Assembly: GCF_001277295.1 (NCBI RefSeq)
Contig: NZ_CP011456.1
Location: 2,666,001-2,730,000, forward strand
Length of the DNA: 64,000 nucleotides
Source: Anabaena sp. WA102
GTDB lineage: Bacteria > Cyanobacteriota > Cyanobacteriia > Cyanobacteriales > Nostocaceae
Direction of reading: 5' to 3'
In this document: piece after piece, positions 1 through 9,600 of the stretch
Layout of the letters: every line of letters begins with the position of its first letter
Numbering within the stretch: position 1 is the first letter of the stretch
The notes under the pieces: generated by a model
Databases searched by the model: none
Seen by the model: the letters and a program-made list of their open reading frames with translations, nothing else
What the model was told of the DNA's origin: nothing
Translations under genes and position numbers: made by a program

Positions 1-65
1 CGCAAGCGATCGCCTAAATTGTCAGAACGCAGTAACTCTTTTATACTATCAGCAGATACACTCAT
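1..65 (-). CDS. N-terminus of a HEAT-repeat protein (NblB-like?), cut by window edge
   Basis: The start codon is the ATG complementary to 63-65. The 21 complete codons begin MSVSADSIKELL and continue with SDNLGDRL, running off the left edge. This opening resembles the N-termini of cyanobacterial HEAT/PBS-lyase-like proteins such as NblB, which act on phycobilisomes, but too little is visible to separate these from other HEAT proteins. The assignment is a recollection of family N-termini, not an alignment. A HIP1 octamer lies inside the codons. Confidence 0.4.
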   Translation of the reverse strand, partial: MSVSADSIKELLRSDNLGDRL

Positions 66-76
66 TTAATAGTCCC

Positions 77-108
77 TTGTCAGTTGTCAGTTGTCAGTCG
101 TCAGTTGT
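77..108. repeat. short heptamer repeat (TTGTCAG family)
   Basis: About four copies of the 7-mer TTGTCAG, one with a C for T change. It belongs to the same type as the ACAACTG heptamers at 19017-19075 and 27629-27675, the short tandem repeats common in intergenic DNA of heterocystous cyanobacteria. Confidence 0.8.
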
Positions 109-194
109 AAAAGAATATTGCTCTTACTTCCCCACACCTAGTAGTTCGTCAAATTTATTTTGACGGGTAATGATCGGAAAAAACTTCTGTTCTT

Positions 195-406
195 CCCTCC
201 CCTACCTCCCCTACCTCCCCTACCTCCCCTACCTCCCCTACTTCCCCTACCTCCCCTACCTCCCCTACCCCCCTACCTCCCCTACCTCCCCTACCTCCCC
301 TACCTCCCCTACCTCCCCTACCTCCCCTACCTCCCCTACCTCCCCTACTTCCCCTACCTCCCCTACCTCACCTACCTCCCCTACCTCCCCTACCTCCCCT
401 ACCCCC
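195..406. repeat. 9-bp tandem repeat array (CCCCTACCT)n
   Basis: About 23 head-to-tail copies of a 9-bp unit, with a few single-base changes and one shortened unit near 263-275. Because the unit is a multiple of three, all frames stay open and give false proline/leucine/tyrosine-rich ORFs. It lies between the HEAT-gene start and the 3' end of the CBS gene. A second array with a different 9-bp unit is at 18826-18994. Replication slippage is the likely mode of growth. Confidence 0.9.
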
Positions 407-430
407 CGTCATTTCCGGGTTGACAGACTA

Positions 431-904
431 CTAGTCAGCAGCCATAGTGCGAACAATATCACCACGAGTTAGAATACCAATGACCTTACCCACACTGTCA
501 AGGACTGGGAGACGGTGAACTTTGTGATCTTGGATTAATTTCGCCGCTTCTCTTAATGGTTTATCAGGAGAAATAGTCAGGGGATTTTTACTCATCACTT
601 CTCCTACTGTTTGTCCTAAAGCTTTATGTAAATCTCGTTCATACGCACCAGGATTTTGTAAATAAATCACGCTATCCAAAATCATAATATATGCAGGAGG
701 AGTCACACCTGTTTCTTGCCACATCAAGTCTGTTTCGGAGATAATTCCCACTAGTTTACCTGCGTCATCAACTACAGGTAAACCGCTAATTCGTTTTTCT
801 GCCAAAATTTGGATAGCTTCTTTTAAGGGAGTTTGAGGATGGACGAGGATAGGATCACGACTCATTACTTCAGCAACAGTTTTAGACACTTTTTTAACTT
901 GCAC
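431..904 (-). CDS. CBS-domain pair protein
   Basis: 157 residues consisting almost wholly of two CBS motifs (about residues 10-65 and 98-153). Each begins with the typical VAEVMSRDPI / VGEVMSKNPL segment and carries a strand-turn-strand of the LPVVDDAGKLVGIIS and LPVLDSVGKVIGIL type. CBS pairs (Bateman modules) bind adenosyl nucleotides and usually regulate a partner; stand-alone proteins of this size are common in cyanobacteria. No enzyme domain is attached, so the partner is unknown. Cytoplasmic: no signal or membrane segment. Confidence 0.9.
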   Translation of the reverse strand: MQVKKVSKTVAEVMSRDPILVHPQTPLKEAIQILAEKRISGLPVVDDAGKLVGIISETDLMWQETGVTPPAYIMILDSVIYLQNPGAYERDLHKALGQTVGEVMSKNPLTISPDKPLREAAKLIQDHKVHRLPVLDSVGKVIGILTRGDIVRTMAAD

Positions 905-1487
905 CTTTTATAAAAGTCTTTTTCACTATTGTAGAAAATTATCGGTGACAAATAAATACTGTTAATAGATTGTTACTTTTCATCTGAAAATAGATGTAGC
1001 AGGAACTTAAACCAGAAAACAGATGAGGAGGAGAAAAAGGAAATATTGACAGGGATAAATAAGAGTAAATATGTCTTGTTAAAAAAGAAGATAATTTACC
1101 TGTGAAGCAAAAAGAGAAATTGACAATGGTTCAGAAAGTCTTTCTAGTTATAGAGAAAATACACCTACTTAACGAGGAACTTCGAGGTAGTTATTCACTC
1201 CCCCCCTCTAAAATTATCGAAACCCTTGATCTCTCCTAAATTTTTAATTCCTAAATTTGCTTTGGTATCTGGGGAATGTGGGATATAATTATAATGGATG
1301 GGGATTTAAATGTGGGTTATAACCTGCTGAATGTACGAAAGGAATTTGTACGGTTGGCTCACCCGAAAGTTACGCCCGTGGACAAGAAGTAGTATTCTAC
1401 CTTGGTGGAGGCGGGAAATAAACAGCAATGTATGGCTTGCGCCACGTTGTGCTATCAGCATTGTCTAAGTTTTATGGAGCAGAAGTT
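905..1487. other. intergenic region upstream of the CHAT gene
   Basis: No convincing gene or known RNA is visible. It carries the divergent upstream regions of the CBS gene (left) and the CHAT gene (right). An in-frame ATG at 1428 would add 20 residues to the CHAT protein, but I judge it untranslated (see next entry). GC content rises after about 1300. Confidence 0.5.
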
Positions 1488-3962
1488 GTGACCCAGGAAT
1501 TTCACCTTTCCGCAACGTCGGTGGGGCAAAATGACTATCTGGTGAGGACGGAACAAGTTGCGCCTGGGGTGCCAGTGGCAGAAGAACTGGTGCATTGGCC
1601 TGTGGCTGAGTGGTTGACTGCCGCAGGGGATTTAATGGATGATCCCTTGCAGTCGGTGTTGCAGGGGAATATGGTAGCCAGAAACTCTGTTAACTTGGTA
1701 GCCTTGGGACAAGATTTGTATAATGCGTTGTTTCAAGGAACGCTGCGGGATAGTTGGATTACCGCCCAAGGTATTGCCCAAAATCACCAACAGGTGCTGC
1801 GGCTAAGATTAGGACTGAAGGATACGCGGTTGGCGCGGTTGCCGTGGGAAATTATGCACGCTGGCGATCGCCCTTTAGCTACTGGGCCTTATATTACCTT
1901 TGCCCGTTACCAAAGTGGGATTGCCCCACCATCGCGGTTACCGACTCATAATCTGCCCATGTCGCCGGAAGCACGGGGGATAAGAGTGTTAATGGTCATT
2001 TCTGCACCTACTGATTTAGTCCGGCTGGATTTACTCAAACAAGAAGCTATTAATCTGAAGGCAGAACTGCGCCGCCAAACATTAAAGGTGGCTGATGGTA
2101 ATCATCATCTACCAGAAATTGAATTAACTGTTCTAGATCAACCGGGACGGGAAGAACTTACCCAAGCCCTAGAACAGGGACATTACCATATTCTCCACTA
2201 TTCTGGTCACAGCAATTTGGGTGGCAATGGTGGACAAATTTATTTAGTGAGTAAAAAAACTGGTTTAACAGAAACTCTTAATGGAGATGATTTAGCTGGG
2301 CTACTGGTGAATAATAATATTCAAGTGGCAGTGTTTAACTCCTGTTTGGGGGCATATCGGGCGAGATCCGAGGTAGCGGAAGACTCAGGGGAACGGAATT
2401 TAACTGAAAGTTTGGTAAAACGAGGAATTAGAAGTATTTTGGCGATGTCAGAACGCATCCCTGACGAGGTGGCACTGACGCTGACACAGTTGTTTTACCG
2501 CAATTTGGGTCAGGGCTATGCTTTAGATTTATGTGTAAGTCGAGTCCGTCAAGGTTTAATTTCTGCCTATGGTTCTCAACAGATGTACTGGGCTTTGCCG
2601 ATTTTGTATCTTCAGCGAGAATTTGATGGTTGTTTGACACCACAAGTTAATTTATCTGGCTATTCTGAGTTGCTGAACGAGTATCAGCCGACTAAGCTGA
2701 CTAATAGTGATAATTATTCTGCTATAGCCAGTAATCTAGAAAGTATAATGGCTATAGATGATATTCTTAATCATAATTTTGAAGAGGAAACGACGGAGGT
2801 AGACTGGCTAGGGGAGGATACTTGGGGTGATCTTGTGGATGAGATTGAGTATGATGACCCTAGCTATAATGAGGACTCGGCAATAGTTTCTGATTTGTTT
2901 CGTCAGCTTGGCAATCCGGTGACTAAACCAGAAAAACCAAGTATGAAGGCGGAATTAATCGAGGAGAATCATCATTATCAGTCGGAAATGCAGGTTGCCC
3001 CCACGAAACAAAATTTAGATTGGGGAAATGTTCCCACTCAAATTACGCCAACTCCTTTGAATTTTGAGAAGCGTGAGGTAAATCCTCAGTTATCACCGTC
3101 ACCTGTGACTCCCAAGGGTAATCGCTCTTACTGGATGAAATCACCCTTGTTGCTGTGTGGTTTGGTGGGAGCAGGTGTAATTACTATGATTGTGGGGATT
3201 GGTTGGTGGTGGCATCAACGACAAGTACAGAAGTCTTCTGATGTTCCACAGATTCCTGGAGAAAATTTCACGAGTAATCAGTATCCACCCATTAATTTAG
3301 CTAATTCATCTACGGGAATTGTCACGGCTACAGCTACGGCACAGTTGAGTCAAGGTAATTTAAAGTCTGGGTTGGATGCTATTAATGAATTACTAAATCG
3401 TGGGGCTTTTACGGCTGCGGAAACAGCTTTAAATTTGATTCCTGTTCAGGATGCTGAAAATCCATCTGTGAACTTTTTCCGGGGGCGTTTAGCTTGGCAG
3501 TTAGTCCAAACGAAAAATAATAAGTACAGTATTGATGATGCCCGTCGTTATTGGGCTAGGGCTGTACAAAATCAGCCAGATTCTCTTTTATATAATAATT
3601 CTTTAGGATTTGCCTATTATGGGGAGGATAATCTCAATTATGCTAATGATGCTTGGTTTAAGTCGCTGAGTTTGGCTTTAAAACCTCAACAGAATCAAGG
3701 TTCAGGTCCAATGAAATATCCCCAAATAGCGGGAGAACCGGAGGCTTTGACGGCTTATGCTGGGTTAGCATTGGGTTTATATAAATCGGCGAAGAATCAA
3801 CCTGCTGATAAACGCCAGCAATATTTACAGGAAGCGATTAAACTGCGGCAGATGGTGATTCAAAATGCACCAGCAGACTTTACTATTGAGAGGTTATCAC
3901 AAAATTGGCTATGGACGGAACAGGCGATCGCTGATTGGCAGAGTCTGGGACAGGCGAAGTGA
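1488..3962 (+). CDS. CHAT-domain (caspase-like) membrane protein with TPR region
   Basis: I place the start at GTG 1488: it follows GGAG at 1475-1478 with suitable spacing, and the sequence then begins TQEFHLSATSVGQ, the usual opening of cyanobacterial CHAT proteins. The in-frame ATG at 1428 has no ribosome site and adds a non-typical MYGLRHVVL stretch. The CHAT protease domain fills roughly the first 380 residues, with the catalytic His in ILHYSGHS and the Cys in FNSCLGA. An acidic linker follows, then one membrane span (SPLLLCGLVGAGVITMIVG) and a TPR-like helical tail. CHAT proteases (TPR-CHAT/Craspase relatives) cleave partner proteins in response to signals. No partner is evident next door. 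Confidence 0.85.
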   Translation: MTQEFHLSATSVGQNDYLVRTEQVAPGVPVAEELVHWPVAEWLTAAGDLMDDPLQSVLQGNMVARNSVNLVALGQDLYNALFQGTLRDSWITAQGIAQNHQQVLRLRLGLKDTRLARLPWEIMHAGDRPLATGPYITFARYQSGIAPPSRLPTHNLPMSPEARGIRVLMVISAPTDLVRLDLLKQEAINLKAELRRQTLKVADGNHHLPEIELTVLDQPGREELTQALEQGHYHILHYSGHSNLGGNGGQIYLVSKKTGLTETLNGDDLAGLLVNNNIQVAVFNSCLGAYRARSEVAEDSGERNLTESLVKRGIRSILAMSERIPDEVALTLTQLFYRNLGQGYALDLCVSRVRQGLISAYGSQQMYWALPILYLQREFDGCLTPQVNLSGYSELLNEYQPTKLTNSDNYSAIASNLESIMAIDDILNHNFEEETTEVDWLGEDTWGDLVDEIEYDDPSYNEDSAIVSDLFRQLGNPVTKPEKPSMKAELIEENHHYQSEMQVAPTKQNLDWGNVPTQITPTPLNFEKREVNPQLSPSPVTPKGNRSYWMKSPLLLCGLVGAGVITMIVGIGWWWHQRQVQKSSDVPQIPGENFTSNQYPPINLANSSTGIVTATATAQLSQGNLKSGLDAINELLNRGAFTAAETALNLIPVQDAENPSVNFFRGRLAWQLVQTKNNKYSIDDARRYWARAVQNQPDSLLYNNSLGFAYYGEDNLNYANDAWFKSLSLALKPQQNQGSGPMKYPQIAGEPEALTAYAGLALGLYKSAKNQPADKRQQYLQEAIKLRQMVIQNAPADFTIERLSQNWLWTEQAIADWQSLGQAK

Positions 3963-4122
3963 TCACTTTTGCCAAAAAATAGTCCATAATGGGAAGTGTA
4001 AAAAAAGTGCGAAATCCCATACATCAGGCTGAAATTAAATAACTATGGCTGTATTCACAGTGTGAGACAATGAATCTGCTTAGATATATAAACGACGTTA
4101 TTAGAAGTCAGGAATCAAAAAA

Positions 4123-4461
4123 ATGAAAAAAGTAGAAGCCATTATTCGTCCATTTAAATTGGATGAAGTGAAAATCGCCTTAGTTAATGCGGGCATCGTC
4201 GGGATGACAGTTTCTGAAGTTCGGGGTTTCGGACGGCAAAAGGGTCAAACTGAACGCTATCGGGGTTCGGAATATACTGTGGAGTTTCTCCAAAAACTGA
4301 AAGTGGAAATTGTGGTTGAAGATGCCCAAGTTGATATGGTTGTAGATAAAATTATCGCCGCCGCCCGTACTGGTGAAATTGGTGATGGTAAAATTTTCAT
4401 CTCCCCTGTTGAACAAATTGTGAGAATTAGAACAGGTGAAAAGAATACTGAAGCTGTGTAA
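4123..4461 (+). CDS. glnB: nitrogen regulatory protein P-II
   Basis: 112 residues, the normal length. P-II is a trimeric sensor of 2-oxoglutarate and ATP/ADP. In cyanobacteria it controls NAG kinase, PipX/NtcA and nitrate uptake. The T-loop ERYRGSEYTVEF holds Ser49 (the phosphorylation site in cyanobacterial P-II) and Tyr51. The signature ARTGEIGDGKIF is intact. It is transcribed alone, with its own hairpin terminator just downstream. The nitrate transporter it is known to regulate (NrtABCD) is encoded 42 kb away. I looked for GTA-N8-TAC NtcA sites upstream and saw none. Confidence 0.97.
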   Translation: MKKVEAIIRPFKLDEVKIALVNAGIVGMTVSEVRGFGRQKGQTERYRGSEYTVEFLQKLKVEIVVEDAQVDMVVDKIIAAARTGEIGDGKIFISPVEQIVRIRTGEKNTEAV

Positions 4462-4495
4462 GTAGTCAGTAGTTAATACTGTGGATTAAAAAATA

Positions 4496-4546
4496 GCGTT
4501 GCTGAGTCCCTGGCTGTGAAAACAGAAAATCAGCAGCGTTTTTTTA
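4496..4546 (+). terminator. rho-independent terminator of glnB
   Basis: Stem CGTTGCTGA (4497-4505) pairs with TCAGCAGCG (4530-4538, one G-U), followed by a run of seven T. The arms match the inverted repeats of the MITE at 28908-29013, so this terminator may be derived from such an element. Confidence 0.8.
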
Positions 4547-4549
4547 TCT

Positions 4550-5008
4550 TTATTTGACAAAGTGGGTAAGTAATTGCCAATTACTTACTTGCTTTAAGTC
4601 ATTTATTTTGCCTGCAAAGATATATTGGAGTGCAGTGCGTGTTTGTAAATATCCCCTGACTAAATAATGTCCTGGTTGAAGATTAATGTCATCTATAGCT
4701 TGAGTGAATTTAACGGTAGTTCCACAAAAGGTTTTATTGACTGGTAAATTAACTTTGATAAGCCGATCATATACATAATTAGTTGGCAGCATAAATACAG
4801 CATATACATGATGTTGACCCAACCAGGGACGGACTAATATTTTCTCAGGATGGATATAAGATTGTGTAATTTGGCTAACCATAAATCCCGCTTTTTCACA
4901 GGGAAAACTTGGGGATTTATCTAAGAACTTAACAAAGCCAATTATGATCACTAAAGTCAAAGAAAATAAAAAATAAGGGAGTTGACGGTTTCGCACTGCT
5001 AGTATCAA
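4550..5008 (-). CDS. hypothetical single-span membrane protein
   Basis: 152 residues, family not recognised. An N-terminal hydrophobic helix (LPYFLFSLTLVIIIGFVKFL) suggests a signal anchor, with the rest outside the cytoplasmic membrane. The remainder is beta-rich, with two cysteines (in FPCEKAG and TFCGTTV) that could form a disulfide. It converges on glnB, its stop lying just past the glnB terminator. Confidence 0.6.
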   Translation of the reverse strand: MILAVRNRQLPYFLFSLTLVIIIGFVKFLDKSPSFPCEKAGFMVSQITQSYIHPEKILVRPWLGQHHVYAVFMLPTNYVYDRLIKVNLPVNKTFCGTTVKFTQAIDDINLQPGHYLVRGYLQTRTALQYIFAGKINDLKQVSNWQLLTHFVK

Positions 5009-5088
5009 TAACTATTCATGGTTTCCATTTTAATAGGATACCCAAAATAATAAAGTGTGTTACTACACAGCCACTATTGCGATCGCTC

Positions 5089-5196
5089 ATACAGCGATTT
5101 CCAATCATATAAGGTACATCTTAGCCCCCTCATCGCTTGCGGGGAGGGGGTTGGGGGTGGGGTTCTTGTTCCGGGTTTGATGACAATTTGCTGTAA
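5089..5196. repeat. degenerate copy of MITE family A
   Basis: Shares with 28791-28898 a nearly identical GC-rich core (TCTTAGCCCCCTCATCGCTT, then G-rich with GGGGTTCTTGT) and outer ends of the ATACAGC...GCTGTA(A)T type. The right inverted repeat has diverged more here than in the other copy. Confidence 0.65.
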
Positions 5197-5298
5197 TATT
5201 CAATAAATCATTTTATTACCCGTAATTACTGCCATGAATAGGAATTCGGTTTGAATCGCTGTGTTAAATTTTGCCACAGGTCAGGCATAATCCTGTTT

Positions 5299-5488
5299 AT
5301 GTTGATTATCAGCCATAGTCGGGCGATGACCACCCTCTATGAACACACTAGAATTATACGTTAGTGAAGGACAAACTGTACAGAAAGGACAAGCGATCGC
5401 TGCTGTTGGTTCTACAGGCTTATCCACCAGACCCCACCTCCATTTTGAAGTCCGCCGTGATGGTACACCCGTTGACCCAGCAAATTAA
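5299..5488 (+). pseudogene. 3' remnant of an M23 (LytM) peptidase gene
   Basis: The piece from 5339 reads SEGQTVQKGQAIAAVGSTG, then RPHLHFEVRRDGTPVDPAN and stop: the conserved C-terminal end of M23 zinc metallopeptidases, with HLH as metal/catalytic histidines. Just upstream, in another frame, ISHSRAMTTLYEH matches the preceding M23 segment, so there is a frameshift near 5365. The rest of the gene is missing. The present stop comes from the MITE inserted at 5488; without it the tail would read DPANYS and stop. These enzymes cut peptidoglycan cross-bridges; this copy cannot be functional. Confidence 0.75.
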
Positions 5489-5614
5489 GTAGGTTAGCAT
5501 TGAAAATCGTCGTTATGGCAAGGCAAGAGGCACTCATGCAAGAGGCAAGAGTCAAGAGGGTTTGGGCGATTTTACTTTTCTTTACACAGATTGGTTTTAT
5601 TGTGTTCACCTACT
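5488..5614 (+). mobile_element. TA-flanked MITE, copy 1 (family B)
   Basis: 127 bp with ends AGTAGGTTAGC... and ...TTCACCTACT, flanked by TA on both sides (5486-5487 and 5615-5616). Close copies are at 11671-11789 and, inverted, 16434-16559, with a diverged relative at 21182-21308. The interior contains GCAAGAG heptamers. Insertion at TA with TA duplication is the behaviour of IS630/Tc1-mariner-type transposases. No coding capacity. Confidence 0.8.
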
Positions 5615-5672
5615 TACTCATAATTTAATTTTATTTAAATTGAAAAAGTGTGCTATGGTAATAGAGGTATAA

Positions 5673-5745
5673 GGGCGCGTGGCTCAGTGGATAGAGCAAC
5701 AGGTTCCGGTCCTGTAGATCGGGGGTTCGAATCCCTCCGCGCTCA
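5673..5745 (+). tRNA. tRNA-Arg (CCG)
   Basis: 73 nt. Acceptor stem GGGCGCG/CGCGCTC, D-arm GGCTCAGTGGATAGAGC, anticodon stem CAGG/CCTG around the loop TTCCGGT (anticodon CCG, reading CGG), T-arm GGGGGTTCGAATCCCTC, discriminator A. The CCA end is not encoded. Confidence 0.95.
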
Positions 5746-6100
5746 TTTTTGTGTACACACAAGTGTTATCTGCAAGGGTTTCAGGCGTTATAGACCCCTG
5801 AAATTGTCATTACGAGCGCAAGTAATCACATAATCTTGTGGTTTTTGCGATTCCTAGGTCGCGCTAGTTCCCTCCGGGACGCAATGCGTTCGCTATCGCT
5901 TCGTTATTCCTCCTCTGTGGGAGACGCTACGGGAAGGCAATGAAAGACTTCCAGAGCGATTCCTAGGTCGCGCTATCTCTATTCCTATGGCTCCTGCGTC
6001 GCCACGCAAGCTATCGGAACGCTACCGCGAACGAGACACTACCGCGAACGCTATCGCACAGCCTAAAATTAGATAACGAAACCAAGTCATAGGGGGAATT
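5746..6100. other. intergenic region with short GC-rich interspersed repeats
   Basis: Contains two exact copies of GCGATTCCTAGGTCGCGCTA (about 5847-5866 and 5956-5975) and several variants of GCGAACGCTATCGC, a motif group scattered through Nostocales intergenic DNA. No gene is seen. Confidence 0.6.
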
Positions 6101-6400
6101 TTAAGACTTGTGTGTACACCGTAGCCCACTCCGGGAGGGGTGTTGAAAGGTGTTGAAATCTTTATTGCTAATTTTACAGCCATTTTTGAGTAGATAACTA
6201 ATGGCACAACGAGTTAAATTATCTTCTGTATTACTGTAAGTGTCGAATAAGTTTTTTGATAAATTACGTTCGCTATCTGAAGTTGGAGATTTTTTCCCTT
6301 TTTTACTTTTCGCTGGTTGAGTTTCAGCAGGATTTTGGGGAGCAAATTGAGCCAAAATTTCGGCAGATTCTGTGATTCCCGTGTGGTTAGATGTTATTTA
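6101..6400 (-). pseudogene. fragment of an unrecognised protein gene
   Basis: An open frame from about 6400 down to 6160 reads like real protein: a lysine-rich linker, then LFDTYSNTEDNLTRCAISYL and KNGCKISNKD, after which it turns into non-coding-looking sequence. The longest ATG frame is 84 residues (6355 to 6101), but the coding look extends upstream of that ATG (ESAEILAQFAPQ). I read it as the middle of a larger gene that has lost both ends. I do not recognise the family. From 6400 to 6663 nothing else is seen except a HIP1 site near 6510. Confidence 0.35.
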
Positions 6401-6663
6401 TCAGGGGTTAGCTAAAAAATTGGCTGATTAAAACTGAAGTCGCATGATTACTGTATATTGGGAGCATCGCTTGCTTTTGATGAAAGTGCGATGCCTTCGG
6501 CGAGCGGAGCGATCGCTCTAAATAAAATTTTATGAACTATATTTAAATATTATTATTGCAGCAATGGATAATACTCCTGTACTCTTGAAGAATATCAATC
6601 AATATCATGACAATGTGATGGTTGAAATCTGAAACTATACTTTAATTCAGCGTAAAAAACGGA

Positions 6664-9600
6664 ATGTCACAGTCTGGACTACTTGAACTAGCACATGAAA
6701 AGCTTCACTGGCCAACTCCACAAGAAATTTTGGACCCATCTGGTGCTGGTCCAGGTGTTTATGCAGGAATCGCTAGGGAAAAATTAGGTAGAACTATCAG
6801 CAAACTTTCAGATGGTTATGGTGTGCAAATAGGCGTGCTGTCGGCAAATCCTCAAGGTGACTCAACAGAAACACCTATTGCGTTGGTGTGCGATTTTCCT
6901 ACAGAAGTTTCAGAAGACACAATAAGAAAAACTTATCAACTTGCTTGGAGTTTTTCTCGTACACCATCACTAATTACAACAGAACCTCAGCGATTAAGAA
7001 TTTGGACGTGCTACGAAGAACCTCCAAAAGAGGATGATGTTATCAAGCCTGTAGTTAATGTTTCTAAACAGGAAATTGAGTCATTTAATCAGTTATCTCT
7101 TTCAGGTCAAGCTGCTGAAACTTTGCGGTTACACTGGGTTGATCTAGTATCTGGTCAATTTTTCCAAGAACATAGTCAGCGATTTCAACGAAAAAAAGCT
7201 GCTGACCAGATGCTGTTAAAAAATCTAAAAAGTGTTCGGAAAATACTTCAAAAAAAAGAACTTGATGATGACACGATTCATGATTTATTAGCAAGAATTA
7301 TTTTTATTCAATTCCTTTTTGATCGTCAAGAATCTGAAGGTAATCCTGCTTTAAATACAAACTTACTAGATTATTTATATCGAATTGGTGAATTATCTGC
7401 TAAATACTCTCATTTAGCTGACATATTAAGAAATCATAGAGATACTTATAAATTTTTCCGTTGGCTTAATAGCAAGTTCAATGGTGATTTATTCCCAGGT
7501 AAAGGTGCTACGGAAGAAAAACGTGAAACTGAATGGCAAACAGAAGAACAAAAAGTTAAAGAAACCCACCTAAATATACTTGCTGATTTTGTTAGTGGTC
7601 ATATAGACATTGAAACTGGACAATTAAGTCTATGGCCATACTACCGTTTTGACGTTATACCTTTAGAGTTTATCAGTAGTATATATGAGGAGTTTGTTAG
7701 TAAAGAATCTGGCACAGGAGTTCATTACACACCAGAACATATAGTTGATTTTGTATTAGATGGTGTTTTACCTTGGGATAGTGAAGAATGGGATATGAAG
7801 ATTCTTGATCCTGCTTGTGGTTCAGGAATTTTTCTAGTTAAAGCATTCCAACGTTTAATTTATAGATGGGAAAAAGCTCATCCAAAAAAAATTCAACCTA
7901 GTGATTTAAAATATTTACTAGAAAATAATTTATTTGGTGTTGATGTAGATGCTCAAGCAGTAAGAGTAGCATCTTTTAGTCTTTATTTAACCATGCTTGA
8001 TAAAGTTGAACCTCAATATTATTGGGATAATGAGTTTCGCTTTCCTAGATTACGTGAACGTCAATTAATTGCTGCTGATTTTTTTGAAGAAGAAAAAGAA
8101 GGTTTTCGTTCTGTTGAAGATGCTGCTAAATATGATTTAGTTGTTGGTAATGCACCCTGGGGTAAAAATTCCGTAAAGAAATCTTTATACATAGATTCTT
8201 GGAAGAATAGACCTGAAAATCGGAATAAATGGAATACCTCTTATGGTAATATTGCCCTTTTCTTTCTACCAAAAGCTGCTGCTTTAACTAAATTGGGTGG
8301 GCAAATCGCAATGATGCAACCTGCAATGGCTTTGATTTTTAATCAAAGTAAACCTGCTCAGATATTCCGTAATACTCTCTTTTCAGATTTCAAAATAGAA
8401 GAAATAGTTAATTTGTCTGCATTACGTTTTGGACTTTTTAAAGATGCTATTTCTCCAACTTGTATCATTACTATGTCAGCAATACCTCCTGATGGTGAGC
8501 CTTTGACATACATTTGTCCCAAGCCCGTTATGACAAATGAGGATGACTATCATATAGTAATTGAGCCAGATTATATTAATATAATTTACCCACAAGAGGC
8601 AATAACAGATCCATTAGTTTGGACAGCTTTAATGTGGGGAGGAAGACGCGATCTGAATCTTATTAGGAGATTAAGTAGATTTAATAATCTTACACAATTA
8701 GAGAATAATAATATTGCTATTACTAGTCAGGGAATAATTAGAGGTACTAATAAACAAAGGTATAATCATCTTTTAAATAGACGAATTTTAGAAACGAAAA
8801 ATTTCCCAAAAAATACATCTATTCGTATTAGTAAAAATGATTTTCCTATTAATCAAGATCCCTACGCTGAACGAGGAAGATCAACAAAAATAGATGCTTT
8901 CAATTTACCACAATTAATAATCAAGCAAAGCTGGCTAGTAGAAAATAAACGATTTAGAGCAGAACTAACTGAATTAGATGGAACTAATGAAGGAATTATT
9001 TGCTCTGGTAGCTATGTCAGTGTACACATTGCCGAAGAAAATTCTTTAATATTAGAAGCAGCTTGTCTGAGCTACAAAAGTAAATTGGCTGTCTATTATC
9101 TACTACTTTCAAATGGTCGTTTTGCGTCATATATTCCTGAAATAAAACCAAGCGATTTACTGCGTGTGCCAATACCTGAATTATCGGTAGGAGAATTACA
9201 TAATATAAAAACAATTGATGATGATGATATAGATGAGCGCATACGACAAGCTTTTGAATTTAAAGATAGTGAATGGGTGCTAATTAATGATTTATTTAAT
9301 TACACTCTGCCAGACTTTAAAGGAGATGGTGCTTCGCCAGGACGCAAAAGAACTCACCGTATAGATAATAGTCAATTTCAGAATAATACTGAACCTGAAC
9401 TTACGGCATATTGTGAGTATTTCTTGCGAGTTCTTAAAGCAGGATTTGGACAAGATAAACAAGTTTGCGCCACCATATTTCAGGAACAAACTAAAACTCT
9501 TCTTCCTATTCGCTTAGTGGCTATTTATCTTAATAAGCCTGATTCTGAAGGTGTTCATATTAAACCTATTGACTCCCCTGATTTAATGGAACGTTTGGAA

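Noticed and set aside
160..472. Two proline/leucine/tyrosine and proline/threonine/serine repeat ORFs
   Set aside because: They are different frames of the 9-bp tandem array, with no ribosome site or conserved sequence.
1300..1427. Possible structured RNA before the CHAT gene
   Set aside because: GC-rich and with small inverted pairs, but it matches no RNA family that I can recognise; not enough to call.
4000..4122. NtcA site upstream of glnB
   Set aside because: No GTA-N8-TAC with proper spacing was found in the leader.
5648..5833. 61-codon ORF over the tRNA gene
   Set aside because: It runs through tRNA-Arg, which explains the sequence.
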